From Mercurialis annua (Eukaryota; Streptophyta; Magnoliopsida; Malpighiales; Euphorbiaceae), in NCBI RefSeq assembly GCF_937616625.2, contig NC_065577.1:620001-684000 (forward strand): DNA of 64,000 nucleotides, in the 5' to 3' direction. The translations under genes and the position numbers were made by a program. Below are positions 1-11,896 of this stretch, piece by piece. Numbering within the stretch: the stretch's first letter is position 1; each line of letters opens with the position of its first letter. The notes below the pieces were generated by a model, which worked only from the letters and a program-made list of their open reading frames with translations, ran no database searches and was not told the DNA's origin.

Positions 1-400
1 AGTGCAAGATTGAAAAATAAGATCAAAGTTGATGTCTTTACTGTCATTTTGAAGAGTATTTGGTGTAATTTGTAAAGAATTTGTTGATGTTGAAAAAAAT
101 GGGTAAAAATTAGATGGTAAGATTTTGGAAAAGATTGTTGCTTTGCAAGTGGGTGGCAATTTATTTAGCTGAAGGTGCAACATTTAAAGATTTTAACATG
201 ATATGGAGTGATTGACTGTGGAGCCAAAATTGATGGAAAATGGCAGTTGTTTTCTCATTTAAACGGATAATCTGCACTAACTGTTTTTTAAACTATCGTC
301 TATAAACTTTATTTTTTTTGGCAGATATATAGAATCTCTATGCTGGAGTGCATACATCAACTAACCTCTATTTTTTTCATGCATAGGTCTAGCAAGAAGG
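1..400. other. AT-rich stretch, no gene seen
   Basis: No open frame with an ATG, splice structure or family similarity was found on either strand. It may be the tail of a neighbouring gene's intron or plain intergenic DNA. Confidence 0.4.
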
Positions 401-957
401 TGGGCCGTAAATGAACCGAAATGAGCTGGTTTTTAATGTGTTTATGTTCGTGTTCATTTAAATTTTATAGTTTTTATGTTTGGATTCTTATGTTTGTATT
501 CGTTTGTTTAGCTTTTAAACAACAAGTTCGCGAGAGCTCATGAAGGTACTGAACGAGTTCGTTTGCGAGTTAAACAAACAAATACGAATTTGACTCGTTT
601 AATAGTAGTAGCTAAACGAACGAACATAAATCATAAAATACACGAATCCAGGTTTTCTTATTAACATTACGTAGTGTTATGTAATTTTATTTAAAATTAA
701 GTAGTTTTAATAATTAAAATAATAGTTTATATGTAAATTTAATTACGAGCTAGTTTGCGAATTTTTAATCCAGCTCTTATACGAGTTGATTTGTGAACAT
801 AAATATGTCAAACATCATCGTGTTTCCGTTCAGTTTATTTAAATAAATAAACATAAAATCAAATTTGAGTTCGGGTCATTTGAAATATAAACGAACACAA
901 ATCAAACTTTTATGGAGCTGAAGACCGAGTTGAGCACCTGGGTTCGTTTATAGCCCA
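401..957. repeat. Degenerate inverted-repeat (MITE-like) element
   Basis: The left end reads TGGGCCGTAAATGAACC. The reverse complement of the right end reads TGGGCTATAAACGAACC, so the block has near-matching terminal inverted repeats. Its interior is rich in repeated words such as GAACGAGTTCG and CGAACATAAA. No convincing target-site duplication and no coding capacity were seen. The superfamily is unknown. Confidence 0.45.
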
Positions 958-1358
958 ATGAATAAGGCAGAGAGGCTGATGCGACTTAAATCTCACGCGC
1001 ATTGATTTTACCAATTCCAATTTCCACAGCCTCTCAAGCGCGTGTTCTGTTTCACTTTTAAAATATCTAAATAAAAATAAAAAGAATTGAAAGAATCAGT
1101 ACCATCCACAGATTACACATATTTCTCTTTCTTTTTTCTGTTCCCAAGCAGAAGAAAGAAACAACTTTCTTTCATTTTCTCACTAACCAAACACACTAAC
1201 CCCTTTTTTATTCCATTAAAAAACCTCTTCTTTTCTCTATATTTCCACCATCCAATCAATAATCAACCAAAGGGTATGCTTGTTAATCACTAATTTTCAT
1301 CATTATTGACCTCACAAAAATCAATCCAAACCCTAATTCTAATCAAATCTTCATCGCC
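958..1358 (+). promoter_or_regulatory. 5' flank and leader of the MKK gene
   Basis: This stretch precedes an intronless kinase gene. It ends in a pyrimidine-rich leader (about 1120-1210) and an A/C-rich stretch before the start codon, typical of plant 5'UTRs. No TATA box could be assigned with confidence. A 68-residue frame here begins with TTG and is not regarded as a gene. Confidence 0.4.
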
Positions 1359-2540
1359 ATGAAGCCGATTCAACCGCCTCCTCCCGGAACCGCCTCTGCA
1401 CCATCACCTCCACCACCATCACCACCTCCATCAGCCTCCGCTTCTCCATCACCACCACCATCAGCCTCCGCTTCTTCATCATCAGCTAATCGAAACCGGT
1501 CCCGCCGGCGCTCCGACCTAACCCTACCGCTCCCACAGCGCGACCCAGTACGAGCCGTTCCTCTGCCGTTACCGCCGTCATCTGCCCCGTCATCAACAAC
1601 AAGTAATAATAATAATAATCATATTAATAATAGTAATAGTAATTCTAATCATAATAATCAGAGGCCATGTCTGCAAGTGAACTTCACCGAGCTGGATAAA
1701 ATCAACCGGATAGGAAGCGGAAGCGGCGGAACTGTCTATAAAGTTGCTCACCGGCCGTCAGGTAAACCCTTTGCTCTTAAGGTAATTTATGGTACTCATG
1801 ATGATTCCGTTAGGGGCCAGATCTGCCGCGAGATCGAGATTCTTCGCGGCGTAAATCATCCGAATGTTGTTAAATGTCATGAATTTTATGAACATAGCGG
1901 TGAGATTCAGGTTTTACTTGAGTTTATGGATGGTGGGTCTTTAGAAGGTACTCATATTGCCCATGAGGCTCATTTGGCTGATGTTGCTAGGCAAATCTTG
2001 AGCGGTATTGCGTATTTGCATCGTAGGAAGATTGTTCATAGGGATATTAAACCGTCTAATCTGTTGATTGATTCGAAAAAGAACGTAAAGATTGCTGATT
2101 TTGGTGTTAGTAGGATTCTTGCTCAGACTATGGATCCTTGTAATTCGGCGGTTGGGACTATTGCTTATATGAGTCCGGAAAGGATAAATACGGATTTGAA
2201 TCATGGTCAGTATGACGGATATGCGGGTGATGTTTGGAGTTTAGGGGTTAGTATGTTGGAATTTTATTTGGGGAAGTTTCCATTTGCTGTTGGAAGACAA
2301 GGTGATTGGGCTAGTTTGATGTGTGCAATTTGTATGGCGCATCCGCCGGAAGCACCACCTACCGCTTCGAGGGAGTTCCGTGATTTTATAGCTTGTTGTT
2401 TGCAGAGAGAACCGGCTAGGAGGTTGTCCGCAGTTCAATTGTTACATCATCCTTTTATTACACGGAACAGTGGTGGCCAAAGAGAGGCTACTCAGAATCT
2501 TCATCAACTATTGCCTCCCCCTCGCCCTCTCTCTTCATAA
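1359..2540 (+). CDS. MKK5: MAP kinase kinase, group C (MKK4/MKK5 type)
   Basis: Dual-specificity kinase that activates MAP kinases (MPK3/MPK6 in Arabidopsis) in immune, stress and developmental signalling. The single exon encodes 393 residues, as expected because plant group C/D MKKs are usually intronless. Visible: proline/serine-rich N-terminus beginning MKPIQ; basic-hydrophobic MAPK docking motif around residues 45-58 ([14 protein letters not shown]); poly-Asn run 83-100; Gly-rich loop 119-124; catalytic Lys141; HRD with Asp229; DFG 247-249; plant activation-loop S/T-x5-S/T as Thr257 and Ser263; then [11 protein letters not shown]. The C-terminus [10 protein letters not shown] matches the MKK4/5 tail. 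It is longer than Arabidopsis MKK5 (about 350 residues) because of the N-terminal Pro/Ser and Asn expansions. MKK4 versus MKK5 cannot be told apart, since the split is lineage-specific. Confidence 0.95.
   Translation: MKPIQPPPPGTASAPSPPPPSPPPSASASPSPPPSASASSSSANRNRSRRRSDLTLPLPQRDPVRAVPLPLPPSSAPSSTTSNNNNNHINNSNSNSNHNNQRPCLQVNFTELDKINRIGSGSGGTVYKVAHRPSGKPFALKVIYGTHDDSVRGQICREIEILRGVNHPNVVKCHEFYEHSGEIQVLLEFMDGGSLEGTHIAHEAHLADVARQILSGIAYLHRRKIVHRDIKPSNLLIDSKKNVKIADFGVSRILAQTMDPCNSAVGTIAYMSPERINTDLNHGQYDGYAGDVWSLGVSMLEFYLGKFPFAVGRQGDWASLMCAICMAHPPEAPPTASREFRDFIACCLQREPARRLSAVQLLHHPFITRNSGGQREATQNLHQLLPPPRPLSS
1604..1661 (+). repeat. AAT-type microsatellite inside the MKK coding region
   Basis: Interrupted (AAT)n/(AGT)n tract encoding an Asn/Ser run between the docking motif and the kinase domain. 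It keeps the frame because the unit is a triplet, and is likely length-polymorphic. Confidence 0.85.
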
Positions 2541-3859
2541 CCCTCTCTTTTCTTTTTTTCCAAAATATATTTGCGAATTACTCTTCATGATTTTGGTTTA
2601 TCTTTTGTTGCTATTGCTATTGTTGTTGTTATTAATCTTTATTCTCTGTGTAATTCCTCATTTGATTGGTCGGATTTTATCTCGTAGGAGCAAATGGTAG
2701 AATCATCATAATCAAATCATTGTGTCCGTGATCATAACTTTTTTACCAGTAACATTAAAATGATCAAACATGTCCGCTGTTACTGGTTCAAACCTGGTTC
2801 GATCTTATATATATGTATATATGGAGAAGTTGGTTAATGGGTTTGACGAGTTTTTGTTGCTCTGAGTTTTTCTTTATTTGCTTGCATTTGTTTATGTTAG
2901 GTCAAGTTATCTGAAAGATGCAAAATTCACTTGCTAGACTAACTAAAGTTCCCATCTTGATATATTGATTAGGTTTGAGTTGGCTGCCAGCCTTTGGTCT
3001 ATTTATTTAAGATATGATGCATAGATTCTATTCCTTTTGCCACTGAATGTGTCTGTCTTTAAATGGAGCTTTCCATGATTTGAATGAAGCTTTAGGGTAG
3101 CTAATAATGGTTGCATGTGTGATCTGTCTCTTCCATTTGTGGGTAGTCTACCATTTGGTTTCTCTGTTTTATTTCTTTGGACAGAGGTTATTTTGCTGGC
3201 TAATCACATGCTTTGCAATCAATTGTTCATAAAGACCTTTGTGCTTAACTATATGCAGCTGGTATTCTTGATACATTACTTAGTAGTAAAAAGCTGCTTT
3301 GTGAGACTTGTCTAAAATTTAGACCTTACCTCTGCTTCCTTGGTATTTCTAGTGCAAGAGTCCTGGACATTTTGTAAACGGTGTCCACTAGAAACTTATT
3401 TTGGTTTTATTATGTATAGATTTTGATTTGCCAGTTTCTTTCTTATATAGGATGGTTAATCTGTCAATTCTTATTTCTACACATGCACTACATTTGAAGT
3501 TAGGATCAACAAGTCATAAACTTACATCTTCACATTCTTCCATCAAGTGATAAACTTTTTTTTAATGGATATTAAGTGATAAACTGTTTTTAAAATGGAT
3601 GTCAAGTGATCAACTTTAAAGGCCTTACTTGCAATACCATTTTTAGCCAACAAGGGATTAAAATGTTCCATGATATATCATATTTTATAGTAAGTCTTTC
3701 AAATACTACTCTGGCAAAATCTGCAAGTACCAATTCTTAAGACAAATCCATGAAAAGACCGGATGTTTGAATGATCGTCCAGTTGAGAAACAGTAATAGT
3801 GAAACTTACAAGAGTTGAGAAATCGGGTTTCATTTGAATCGTTGCATCTTGTCAAAGAA
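2541..3859. other. Downstream region of MKK, no gene seen
   Basis: T-rich 3'UTR-like sequence directly after the MKK stop codon, then AT-rich DNA without a supported frame. Short repeats of the phrase AAGTGATAAACT occur near 3545-3610. The neighbouring genes MKK (+) and ABF (-) converge here. Confidence 0.5.
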
Positions 3860-3869
3860 GAAAAAGCTC

Positions 3870-4470
3870 GCAAGCCGCATAATCAAAGCATAATCGAATT
3901 CCATGATGCAATTCCTCTAACAAACGTATGATAAAAACCTTTTGTGCTGACTCGAGGCTACCAAACTCAGCATACATAGCAATCAATGAATCAAATTCCA
4001 ACCTATTATAACCAACAAATGAATCGACCAGTTAAAACATCACTCAACTTTGCACAAACAGGAAGAATATTAGCAGCAGCAATGACAGCCCTTTTTCTCT
4101 CATCTCATCCACAGCATCCAGTACCTCTACAACATTTCCATCACGACCCAAAAATCATCGTATTCGATGTATGACAATTATTTGTTGGCATTTTTTTAAA
4201 TACTTTGAGCATTATTAACGAACCTAAACTCTGAGTTCATATGGATCGAAGTAGCTGCTACAAAATACTGATTATTTTCACGCACCGGTTGTGCTTACAA
4301 CGAGCCGAATTGTGTCTGCGATGTTATATGCTACAAATACATCCAACTCAAAACCCAACTTTGGAATTAAACAGTGTAACTTATGCCGATCAATGATATT
4401 TCTACAAGCTTTAATGGCAGGAGAAAAAAGTATGAAAATCAGGCTGAAAGACAGATGTTAAAGATATGGT
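3870..4470 (-). pseudogene. Degraded PPR (pentatricopeptide repeat) gene fragment
   Basis: Reading the minus strand in shifting frames gives pieces typical of plant PLS-class PPR proteins. At 4322-4440 there is SPAIKACRN followed by KLGFELDVFVAYN. At 4089-4140 there is GNVVEVLDAVDEMREKG. At about 4015-4085 there is ANILPVCAKLSDVLTG. At 3933-3992 there is SLIAMYAEFGSLESAQKVF. The pieces are in the correct order for a PPR protein but in different frames with stop codons between, so this is a dead copy. No start, stop or flanking duplication was found. Intact PPR genes are normally intronless and longer than 1.5 kb, so only a part remains. Confidence 0.75.
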
Positions 4471-5262
4471 ATTTAAACAATGTAAAGCCCTTTGAGAACG
4501 GTTTTTTGAACATGAGTAGCTATCATAAAATTCCAGAGTGTATTGTTTTGAATTTGATTAAAAGTCCCATAAGAGATGGAATTTCATCAGAACATGCATA
4601 AACATGGATTAATTTACAAGCAAAGTAAATATTTTGAGCTTTTCTGATAGAAAACGTTCATATAGGACCCTGGTCGCACGTCACAGAAACTACACAGGAA
4701 TAATGACGGACAGCAATTAGCTAAATAAAAATTTAAAAACAATTGGAATACAAATTAAAATTCAAAAACGATTTGAGAAAAGAGCGACAGTCCATATAAT
4801 GTGAATTATCTCATTTGGGAGTAATTTGAAAAGCAATTTAAAAAAAAAAAACAGTAAAAGCTTTTGTTCATGAAACTGTAGAAAGATTCATACACAAATA
4901 AGTACAAACTCTGGCAAAATATTTATAGCATACGATGTTCAAAATTTCCAACCACTAATGGAATGTTTTCACCTAATAATCACTATGCCAGTAAGTTTTA
5001 TAGAATACAAACCATAGCTGTTTTATCAATAAGACTGGCTTATGAGAGTGGTCAATAAAACTAACCAAGTTATCAAACAGGAGGCAGGTTTATTCTGCAG
5101 TATAAAACTAAGTTCAAGTCATAATTTACAACTCAATACCCTAATCCTATACACACTCCTACCTAAACCTTTGAAGTATAAAGATGCAAATCAAAGCTGC
5201 TCCCTCCAATTCCTACACATCACAGATAGCCAGTATTATTATCCACAATTAGTATATTAACT
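4471..5262. other. Spacer between the PPR relic and the ABF 3' end
   Basis: AT-rich. The part next to 5263 should contain the ABF 3'UTR. No coding frame or clear repeat is supported. Confidence 0.4.
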
Positions 5263-7742
5263 TCACCAAGGGCCTGTTAGCGTCCTCCGCAAGCAGAGCC
5301 TTTTAGATCCCCATTTCCGATTCATTGTCTCTAAGAACTGCAAAAGAGAAAGTGATTAGCATTTATATCTAGACCAGGTGGTCGTTGTAACGTGCAACGA
5401 GCTACTTAAAAGAAGAAAGTATAATCTTCGTAACTTGATCAAGTGGTCTTTATAATATGAGAAGTTCTTAGTAAATATGAGCGAAATGCCTTTGTAAATG
5501 GGACTCTATAATGCACTTTAAAAAGAGAAGAAGAGAGCATAAGTTTCATAACATCACACAAACTTCTCATCTTCAGTATAGACAATCTGAAGAAGAAAAA
5601 TCTAAAGTACAAACAAAATGATTTATGTAACAGCATATAGACATTCCTAACTCTTTAACTCATAGGGATCTGAAGAGGGTCATCTATCACATGATGCGGC
5701 CCCCCAATGTTTTCAACAAGTTGTTTCTATGACTCTAAGTATGACATCTAGTAGCAAATTAAGAAACAATCACACAGTTAGACAAAGACTAACTGTGAAT
5801 TTTTTGTTACTTGTTGGTATAGATAAAAACTCTAAATGACGAATATGCTTTCTATTCATGAATCATGAACATAGGAATTGATATCACCTGAGTGTCCACC
5901 TTTACTGTGAAAGACGGTGTATTATACTAGTAAAGAACTGCATACCTCATTTTTCTGCGTTTGCATAATTTCGGTCTGCACCAACAAAAAGTGTGGTCAG
6001 CAGAGGTTTATAGAGTCCAAGTTTCCTGATTATTCTATTAAACAAAATAACTTACTTGTTTTGTCTGCAGTTCTTCATTTATTTCTTTAAGCTTTGCAAC
6101 CTCTTCTTCTAGCTCCAATGTATAGGCCTACCAGGAACCACAGAAGATAATTAACAAGAAATGCCGAGTAGGTTTTCCATTTGCAAAGCATTAATAGAAA
6201 CTTTTTATGATAACTTTGGTACGATTAAAATCTGATTATTTAATCAGATTGTTCCTTCAGTCATTCTAACTCATACTATGATACAACAGCAGTTGCTAGA
6301 ATAGACGCCGTTGGAAACACAAAATTTGCTTGCGAGAAGCTCTCTTCATATTGACTTATGTACATAGGCTAGCCTAGGCCCTAGTGCTGCAAATCTAACT
6401 AAAGCACAAGTAGAAATTTCCTATATGTTAGAGAGAATTCAAAAGGGAAACTAACGGGTCAATACAGAATCCATCACACAATTCATCCATGTACTTACAG
6501 AAAATGTCCAAGTGTATAAGCATAGATTGATAATCAGTCCGCAAAAGGTATAAACAAATCCACCTAAAAGTATTTAAGCAATGATTTATATGACTCATTC
6601 ACTAAGCTCACCTGCTTGCGAGCTCGTGACCTTGCAGCCGACTCTCTATTCTTGATCATTCTCCGATGTCTTCTTTCGATTACCTTCTCTAATCCTGCAC
6701 CAGATTTTCTTCCCCGGCCATACATGTTAGGAATTGGTGAAATTGAAGGCCTGTCAGCACCACCTTTGGCCATCATATCTGACGATATCTGATTGGCAGG
6801 AGATCGTGTTGCAACAGTAACACCCGCATTTCCTAAACCAGCAATGTTTACTCCTCCATGAACTAAATTATTATTCATAGAGGGGTCAGCAATCCGAGAA
6901 ATTGAATTCCTCACTCCTGGGCTGCTAAGCGGAGCATTGTTTACTAGTTGCATAGAGGATGCAAATGCCACATTCGCAGGCTTGGGGAAGAGCGGCTGCT
7001 GATGCTGTTGCTGTAGCTGGTTCTGGTGCTGCTGACGTAGTGGCTGAGAGGCTCCCATTCCACCTACATTTACGGCTAACGGAGATGGCTGAGCATCAAC
7101 TAAGTTATTAGTGTGATCCACTAATCGGGTTCCCACAATGCCATTTGTTTGATTTGGCTGCTGAAAATTAAGAGCCAACCCGCTGTTGTTGTTATTAGTA
7201 TTACTTAGTAGAGACAATTCATCAAAGAATCCACCACCAGTTGGCCTTCCGATTTGCTGATTATCTTCTCTCACCACCCCTGCCCTGGCCAAAAACTCCT
7301 CCAAAGTTATCTCACCTAACGTCGGTTGCCTCTGAGGCATATCCGATCCAGTGTTGTTCCCATCTCTAACACCGCCACTGCTTTCTTTGACCAAGTCTTT
7401 CCAAACCGCATCAACAGTTCTCTGACTTAGTGTCCTAGGCAAAGTTAGAGATCCTTGTCTCTGCAAATTTGCACTAGAGACGCTTCTATCTCCAACGCCA
7501 ACAACTGAACTTGTCATGGCCTGAGTCTCTTCAGCAGACCATATATTTTTCAATAGCTCATCCATATTCATCGATCCTAAATCCTTCCCTTCTCCGGCAA
7601 CCCAGGTGTTCTGAAATTCATCAAAGGTCAGTGAGTATACTGAACCCTGACGGGCCAATGGGGAATTCCCTGGTGGCTTTGCATCTGTGCTTTCCCCAGG
7701 TGGAACATTACTATAACTCTTGAAGTTGAATTGAGACCCCAT
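5263..7742 (-). CDS. ABF2: ABF/AREB-type bZIP transcription factor (ABA response)
   Basis: Binds ABRE (ACGTGG/TC) elements and drives ABA-responsive transcription in the nucleus; SnRK2 kinases activate this family by phosphorylating R-x-x-S/T sites. Predicted exons: 6612-7742, 6056-6127, 5946-5975 and 5263-5337, about 435 residues. Conserved blocks: C1 RQGSVYSLTFDEFQNT (31-46), C2 GSMNMDELLKNIWSAEE (56-72), C3 LQRQGSLTLPRTLS (93-106), then RQPTLGEITLEEFL (138-151). Candidate SnRK2 sites are Ser34, Ser98 and Thr141. The basic region NRESAARSRARKQ (365-377) ends exon 1; the leucine zipper is encoded by small exons 2-3; exon 4 gives the family-diagnostic C-terminus LRRTLTGPW. The start is the ATG at 7742 (MGSQFNF); the upstream in-frame codon at 7751 is TTG. 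A Gln-rich stretch lies around residues 235-255. The paralogue (ABF1-4) assignment is tentative. Confidence 0.93.
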
Positions 7743-9070
7743 CCTTATCAATCTTTAATAATTGAGCTGATGTCCCAATGGAGCAGGATTCAACCTTTTC
7801 GTGCAAACTAAGTAGATCAACGTGGAATCCTGCTGACTTGTTTTCTTCTAATTGCAATCCCAACATTGATCAAATCAAGCAAAGAGAAGACAAAAATTAG
7901 CATGCTCACATTTTCAAGCCATACTTGCAATATATCAATAACCAAAAAACTAAAAACTGCAATAATTTAAAGACATGTGGTATATAAGCAAAACCGTGCA
8001 GCAGATTGAGAGAGCAGAAAACTCATAAAGAAATGAAAAAGACTCTCAAGTGATACACCACTTCCAAGAAAGAAAACATACTAAAGAAATATCCACCCAA
8101 AAATAAAGGCTGAAAAAGTTTCACATGGCATCCATTAACAGAAAAAATTAAACAATGAGATAAAAGGTTTACTTAATTATAACCAAGAAAGCCTATAGAT
8201 ATTGAGAGGCTTGAAACATAACTTCATAAACAAAGACTTATTCAAGAACTTGTCTAACAACAAAATTTGAGCTATAAAGCTTGAAAAAGTTGAAAAAAAC
8301 AGAGAATCATCAAGTTCCACCAAGTATACTATATCAAGAAAATTGCACCACACATGAAAACAAACCTCCAAAAGATTTAAAGAGTGGAAAGGACACAGAA
8401 TCAAAGATAAAAATAAATATTCCTTCTCCATTATTCCTAATTTATGCAACATACAAAACCAGCAAGTTCAAGAATCAAAAAAGGTATATAATCAGTCCTA
8501 TATTAATATAACCATACAATTGATTCAGATCAAATCAAATCTCAGGTACTTCAATCATATTGTCCTCCATACCCAGATCCAAAAACATTAACTTTTTTCA
8601 TTCTTAATGAAAAAAAAAAAATCATCTTTATAACAACTTTACATCAATTAACCTCAATACTCAGTTCAATTACAAAATTGCTACACCAAATGAAATTTTA
8701 GATTCAAAACATAGAACCCAATTCAGCAAATAACAATTTAAAATCATTAATCATATAAAGATTGAAACTTTAATCAGGAAAATGAGAAAAAAAATCAATA
8801 ATTCTAATAAATCATATTATTAAATAATAAAATAACTTGACTAATTACACTAAAGAGAGATAAGGGAGAGAAAAAACAAAGAAATAATAACAATATAAAA
8901 ACAAAAAAGATTAGATTTTTATTTTTTGCTTACCTTATTTATTTATGTAATAAAAATTTGGAAAAATTAGAGTAAAGAGAAGAGTGTGTGTGTGTCGAAT
9001 TCTCTCTGCAACTCAGATGCTGGGGATGACAAGTGTCTGTTGCTCCCTTGACACGAGTCTCTCAATTTAA
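7743..9070 (-). promoter_or_regulatory. 5'UTR and probable leader intron of the ABF gene
   Basis: A good minus-strand splice donor (AAG|GTAAGC) lies at 8934-8933, preceded by a purine/CA-rich leader with a (GT)n tract at about 8985-8996. The roughly 1.1 kb between this donor and the ATG is AT-rich and frame-less, as expected for the 5'UTR intron common in AREB/ABF genes. The acceptor was not resolved; candidates lie at 7765-7850. Confidence 0.6.
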
Positions 9071-9138
9071 AGCTTTTTTTGTTTAGTTTTAGTTTTTTTA
9101 AATTATTTTAATGAGTTTTAGCCATACTAAGTTACGCA

Positions 9139-9144
9139 ACGTGG
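9139..9144 (+). promoter_or_regulatory. ABRE-like ACGTGG core upstream of ABF
   Basis: The motif lies in sequence reading AACGTGGGCCAATCA, with a CCAAT box directly after it, some 70 bases above the inferred leader of the ABF gene. ABF/AREB genes are often ABA-inducible and may autoregulate through such sites. Single short motif, function inferred. Confidence 0.35.
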
Positions 9145-11896
9145 GCCAATCATGGAAGAGTTGAAAGATTGATGTGGATGTGTAGCCAATGAGAGCTTGA
9201 AAGGTGGGTTGTGTTTCGGCCGTTGGATTTTTGGTTTCCCTAAATAGAAGGGTTTTGTGGATTAGTGATTATTGGTACGGATTTGGTTTGAAAAATGGAT
9301 CTAGCATCATCCATTGGTTTATTTACACAATTAATATCTCTTGTTTTCATAATTCTTTTTTGAGCATTACTATAAAGTCCTCCGCATTTATTATAATTTA
9401 CATTTAATCTTTTTTATTTAAAAGTAAAATAAAGTACTCATTCCCTCCCACTCTAATTGACAAAATAACTAATGGATTTCTGTAATTTTAAATAAATAAT
9501 GGATTGGATAAATTACTATTTTTTTTAGAAAGATATCAGATGTGTGTTTATATTGGAAACTCTTTTAAAAAGAGGGGCCTCTTAAACGGCCCCTCTAATT
9601 TTAATCCTTAATAGGAATTCGGGAAGACTGCCCCAGTATCAGGTATGTTTTACTTTAAACTGTCTTCTTATTATTATTTTTATAATATACAAACAGGTAT
9701 AATATGTTGAGAGAGTTCTCCCTGAATGGCCCCTCCATCTACGTTAACGACATTTACGCTCATAAGGTACAAATTTTGTTTTGCCTTTGATTACTGCTGG
9801 TAAGTGTTTCTTTTCCTTAATATTGTTTTTTTTCTGTTCTACCGTTCGTTTAGCGAATTATTCAATTTTTGAATAACTAAATTTGTTAAACGAATGTGTA
9901 TTTGGATGGCTCTTATTATAGCCGTAAAGTCCACATTGCTTTATTTGTTTTTTTTAAGGATGGCTCATTTTCTTCATGAGATGGTCATTCTTCTTTCTAT
10001 TTATATATTGTTATCTCTGGCAAAAAAAAAAAAAAATTGACAAAATAACTAAATTACAATAACCAATACAAACTAATAAATGACATAGAGAATCACTTGT
10101 ATACTCTTCTATTGATAATAGAGCTAATTAATGCTATTAGTATATTAGTCAAGTTTTTATTAAATATTCACCATTTTCCCATAAAAGACATGACTTTAAA
10201 TGAGGGTAAAGATAGAAAATTAAAGAAATTTTTTTTAGTTATGTTAGTTTTGTCGATTAGAATGGGACACCAAAAATTCCATATTTCGTCAATTAGAGTG
10301 GGACGAAGGGAGTATAATATTTTATTTTTATTTCCATCAGCAGTTTAGTATCTTCGTCGTTTTTGATATTAGTCAACAAAGTAAAAAGACTTCAAGTAAA
10401 TTAATTTTTTTTAAAAATAAAATCGTTAACAAAAACAAAAGTGAGCAAACAAAGTCGTTGAAGTAACTAAAAATGAGTGACGATATAGTTTCTCTGACTC
10501 GCTTGACTAATCAAAAGTGGATAAAAAACCTAAATCGTTAATGAAAATAAAAATAAAAAAACTTATCATTTAATTTTTAAATAAAAAAATTAAAATATAA
10601 ATTATAACAAATGTGAAGTACTTTAAAATTATTCATGCCTAACATAGTTAATTGGTAATATATATTGCCTAATAAGGCTTAAAAGGGTCACAATATCATA
10701 TTGGATGAGAAAAGGAAAATGGTAGAGAGAAGATATGAATTAATGTTAAAAAATACATACATAAGAATATTCATCAAATCAAGATAACCAATCTATTATT
10801 AAAAAAAAATGGGGAAATAAATGTTGAAGACAAGCAATCTGTAAAATGATGCCATTGATAGTGGGGTTCCATGCACCACGTGGTTGCTCATCATCCCTCC
10901 ACATCTTTTATTTTCCAACAAATAATGCTAAATAAAATACTGCAACATAGAGTTTAGTAATGGTGGTGGACCATTGTCCGTATGTTGCTTCAGGTCAGCT
11001 CAGCTGTATTATTTGCTTCTGCTTTCATTCATCATAACTCACACATCTAAATATAATTTATAATCCAGCTACTCGAATTTCATCTCGAGTCGAATTTGCT
11101 ATTAGCAAAAAGAGTCGCTAAATTCGCAGATTAAATGAGCCTCTTACGTGTGTGTACATATATATTAATTGGTTAAATTTATATAAGACACTCGGATAAA
11201 GTGTAGCATAATTTGAGCTCGATTCATTTACGCTCCTAAAAAATGGTTGTTTTAAATGATGCACATAGAAAGCTGATCAGGACGACACAATCTGAAAGGA
11301 AACAGTAGAATATGGGCAATGTTTCCATTTTAAGGCAGCAGATTAGTGTCTTTACTGAGTGCTGGTCAGTGTGAAATAAATAATTTCTTCATAGTAATAA
11401 TTTATCTGACAGACACATTCCTTCACCACTATGTTTCAGAAATTTCACATCTTTATGGGATTTTCTGAATAATTCAGTCGTGAAATTCATAGAGCAATAT
11501 CTTTTTTATCAATGAAAAGAACAAAATTTTATATTCAATGCTAACACAGACAAAACTTCAAAGCCTTGAGCTTTGTTATCAATAATCACCTTAAATAATT
11601 GGATGAAAATTGGAAGTTTAAGTACCAAACTGCAAAATGTGTTACATTAACCACTTATAATTTCAATACTACTCACTAATTGCCCTGAAAGTGTTCTGCA
11701 ATTTTTACAGGTATCTTGACACGTTAGCTTCACTGCAAACCGACTTCAGAAACTCCGGTACGAGCTTGGACTTGCACGAATTATGAAAATCTCCGACTGA
11801 AAATGCCAACTAATTTATATCCTTCACTGGCTGATATAAATTTTTTGGTAGTTCATACAGTCTTCATCGATTTCCGCCTTCAGTTTGACATATAGC
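9145..11896. other. Intergenic region between ABF promoter and DJ-1 3' end
   Basis: Mostly AT-rich DNA without a supported gene. A palindromic CCACGTGG G-box lies at 10876-10883. A small exon-like frame beginning ATGTTGAGAGAG (about 9704-9766) is followed by a GTAC donor-like site but joins nothing recognisable. The DJ-1 3'UTR should lie just below 11897. Confidence 0.4.

Noticed and set aside
1087..1293. 68-residue plus-strand frame upstream of MKK
   Set aside because: Starts with TTG, has low-complexity Phe/Leu composition, and lies in the leader region; no family resemblance.
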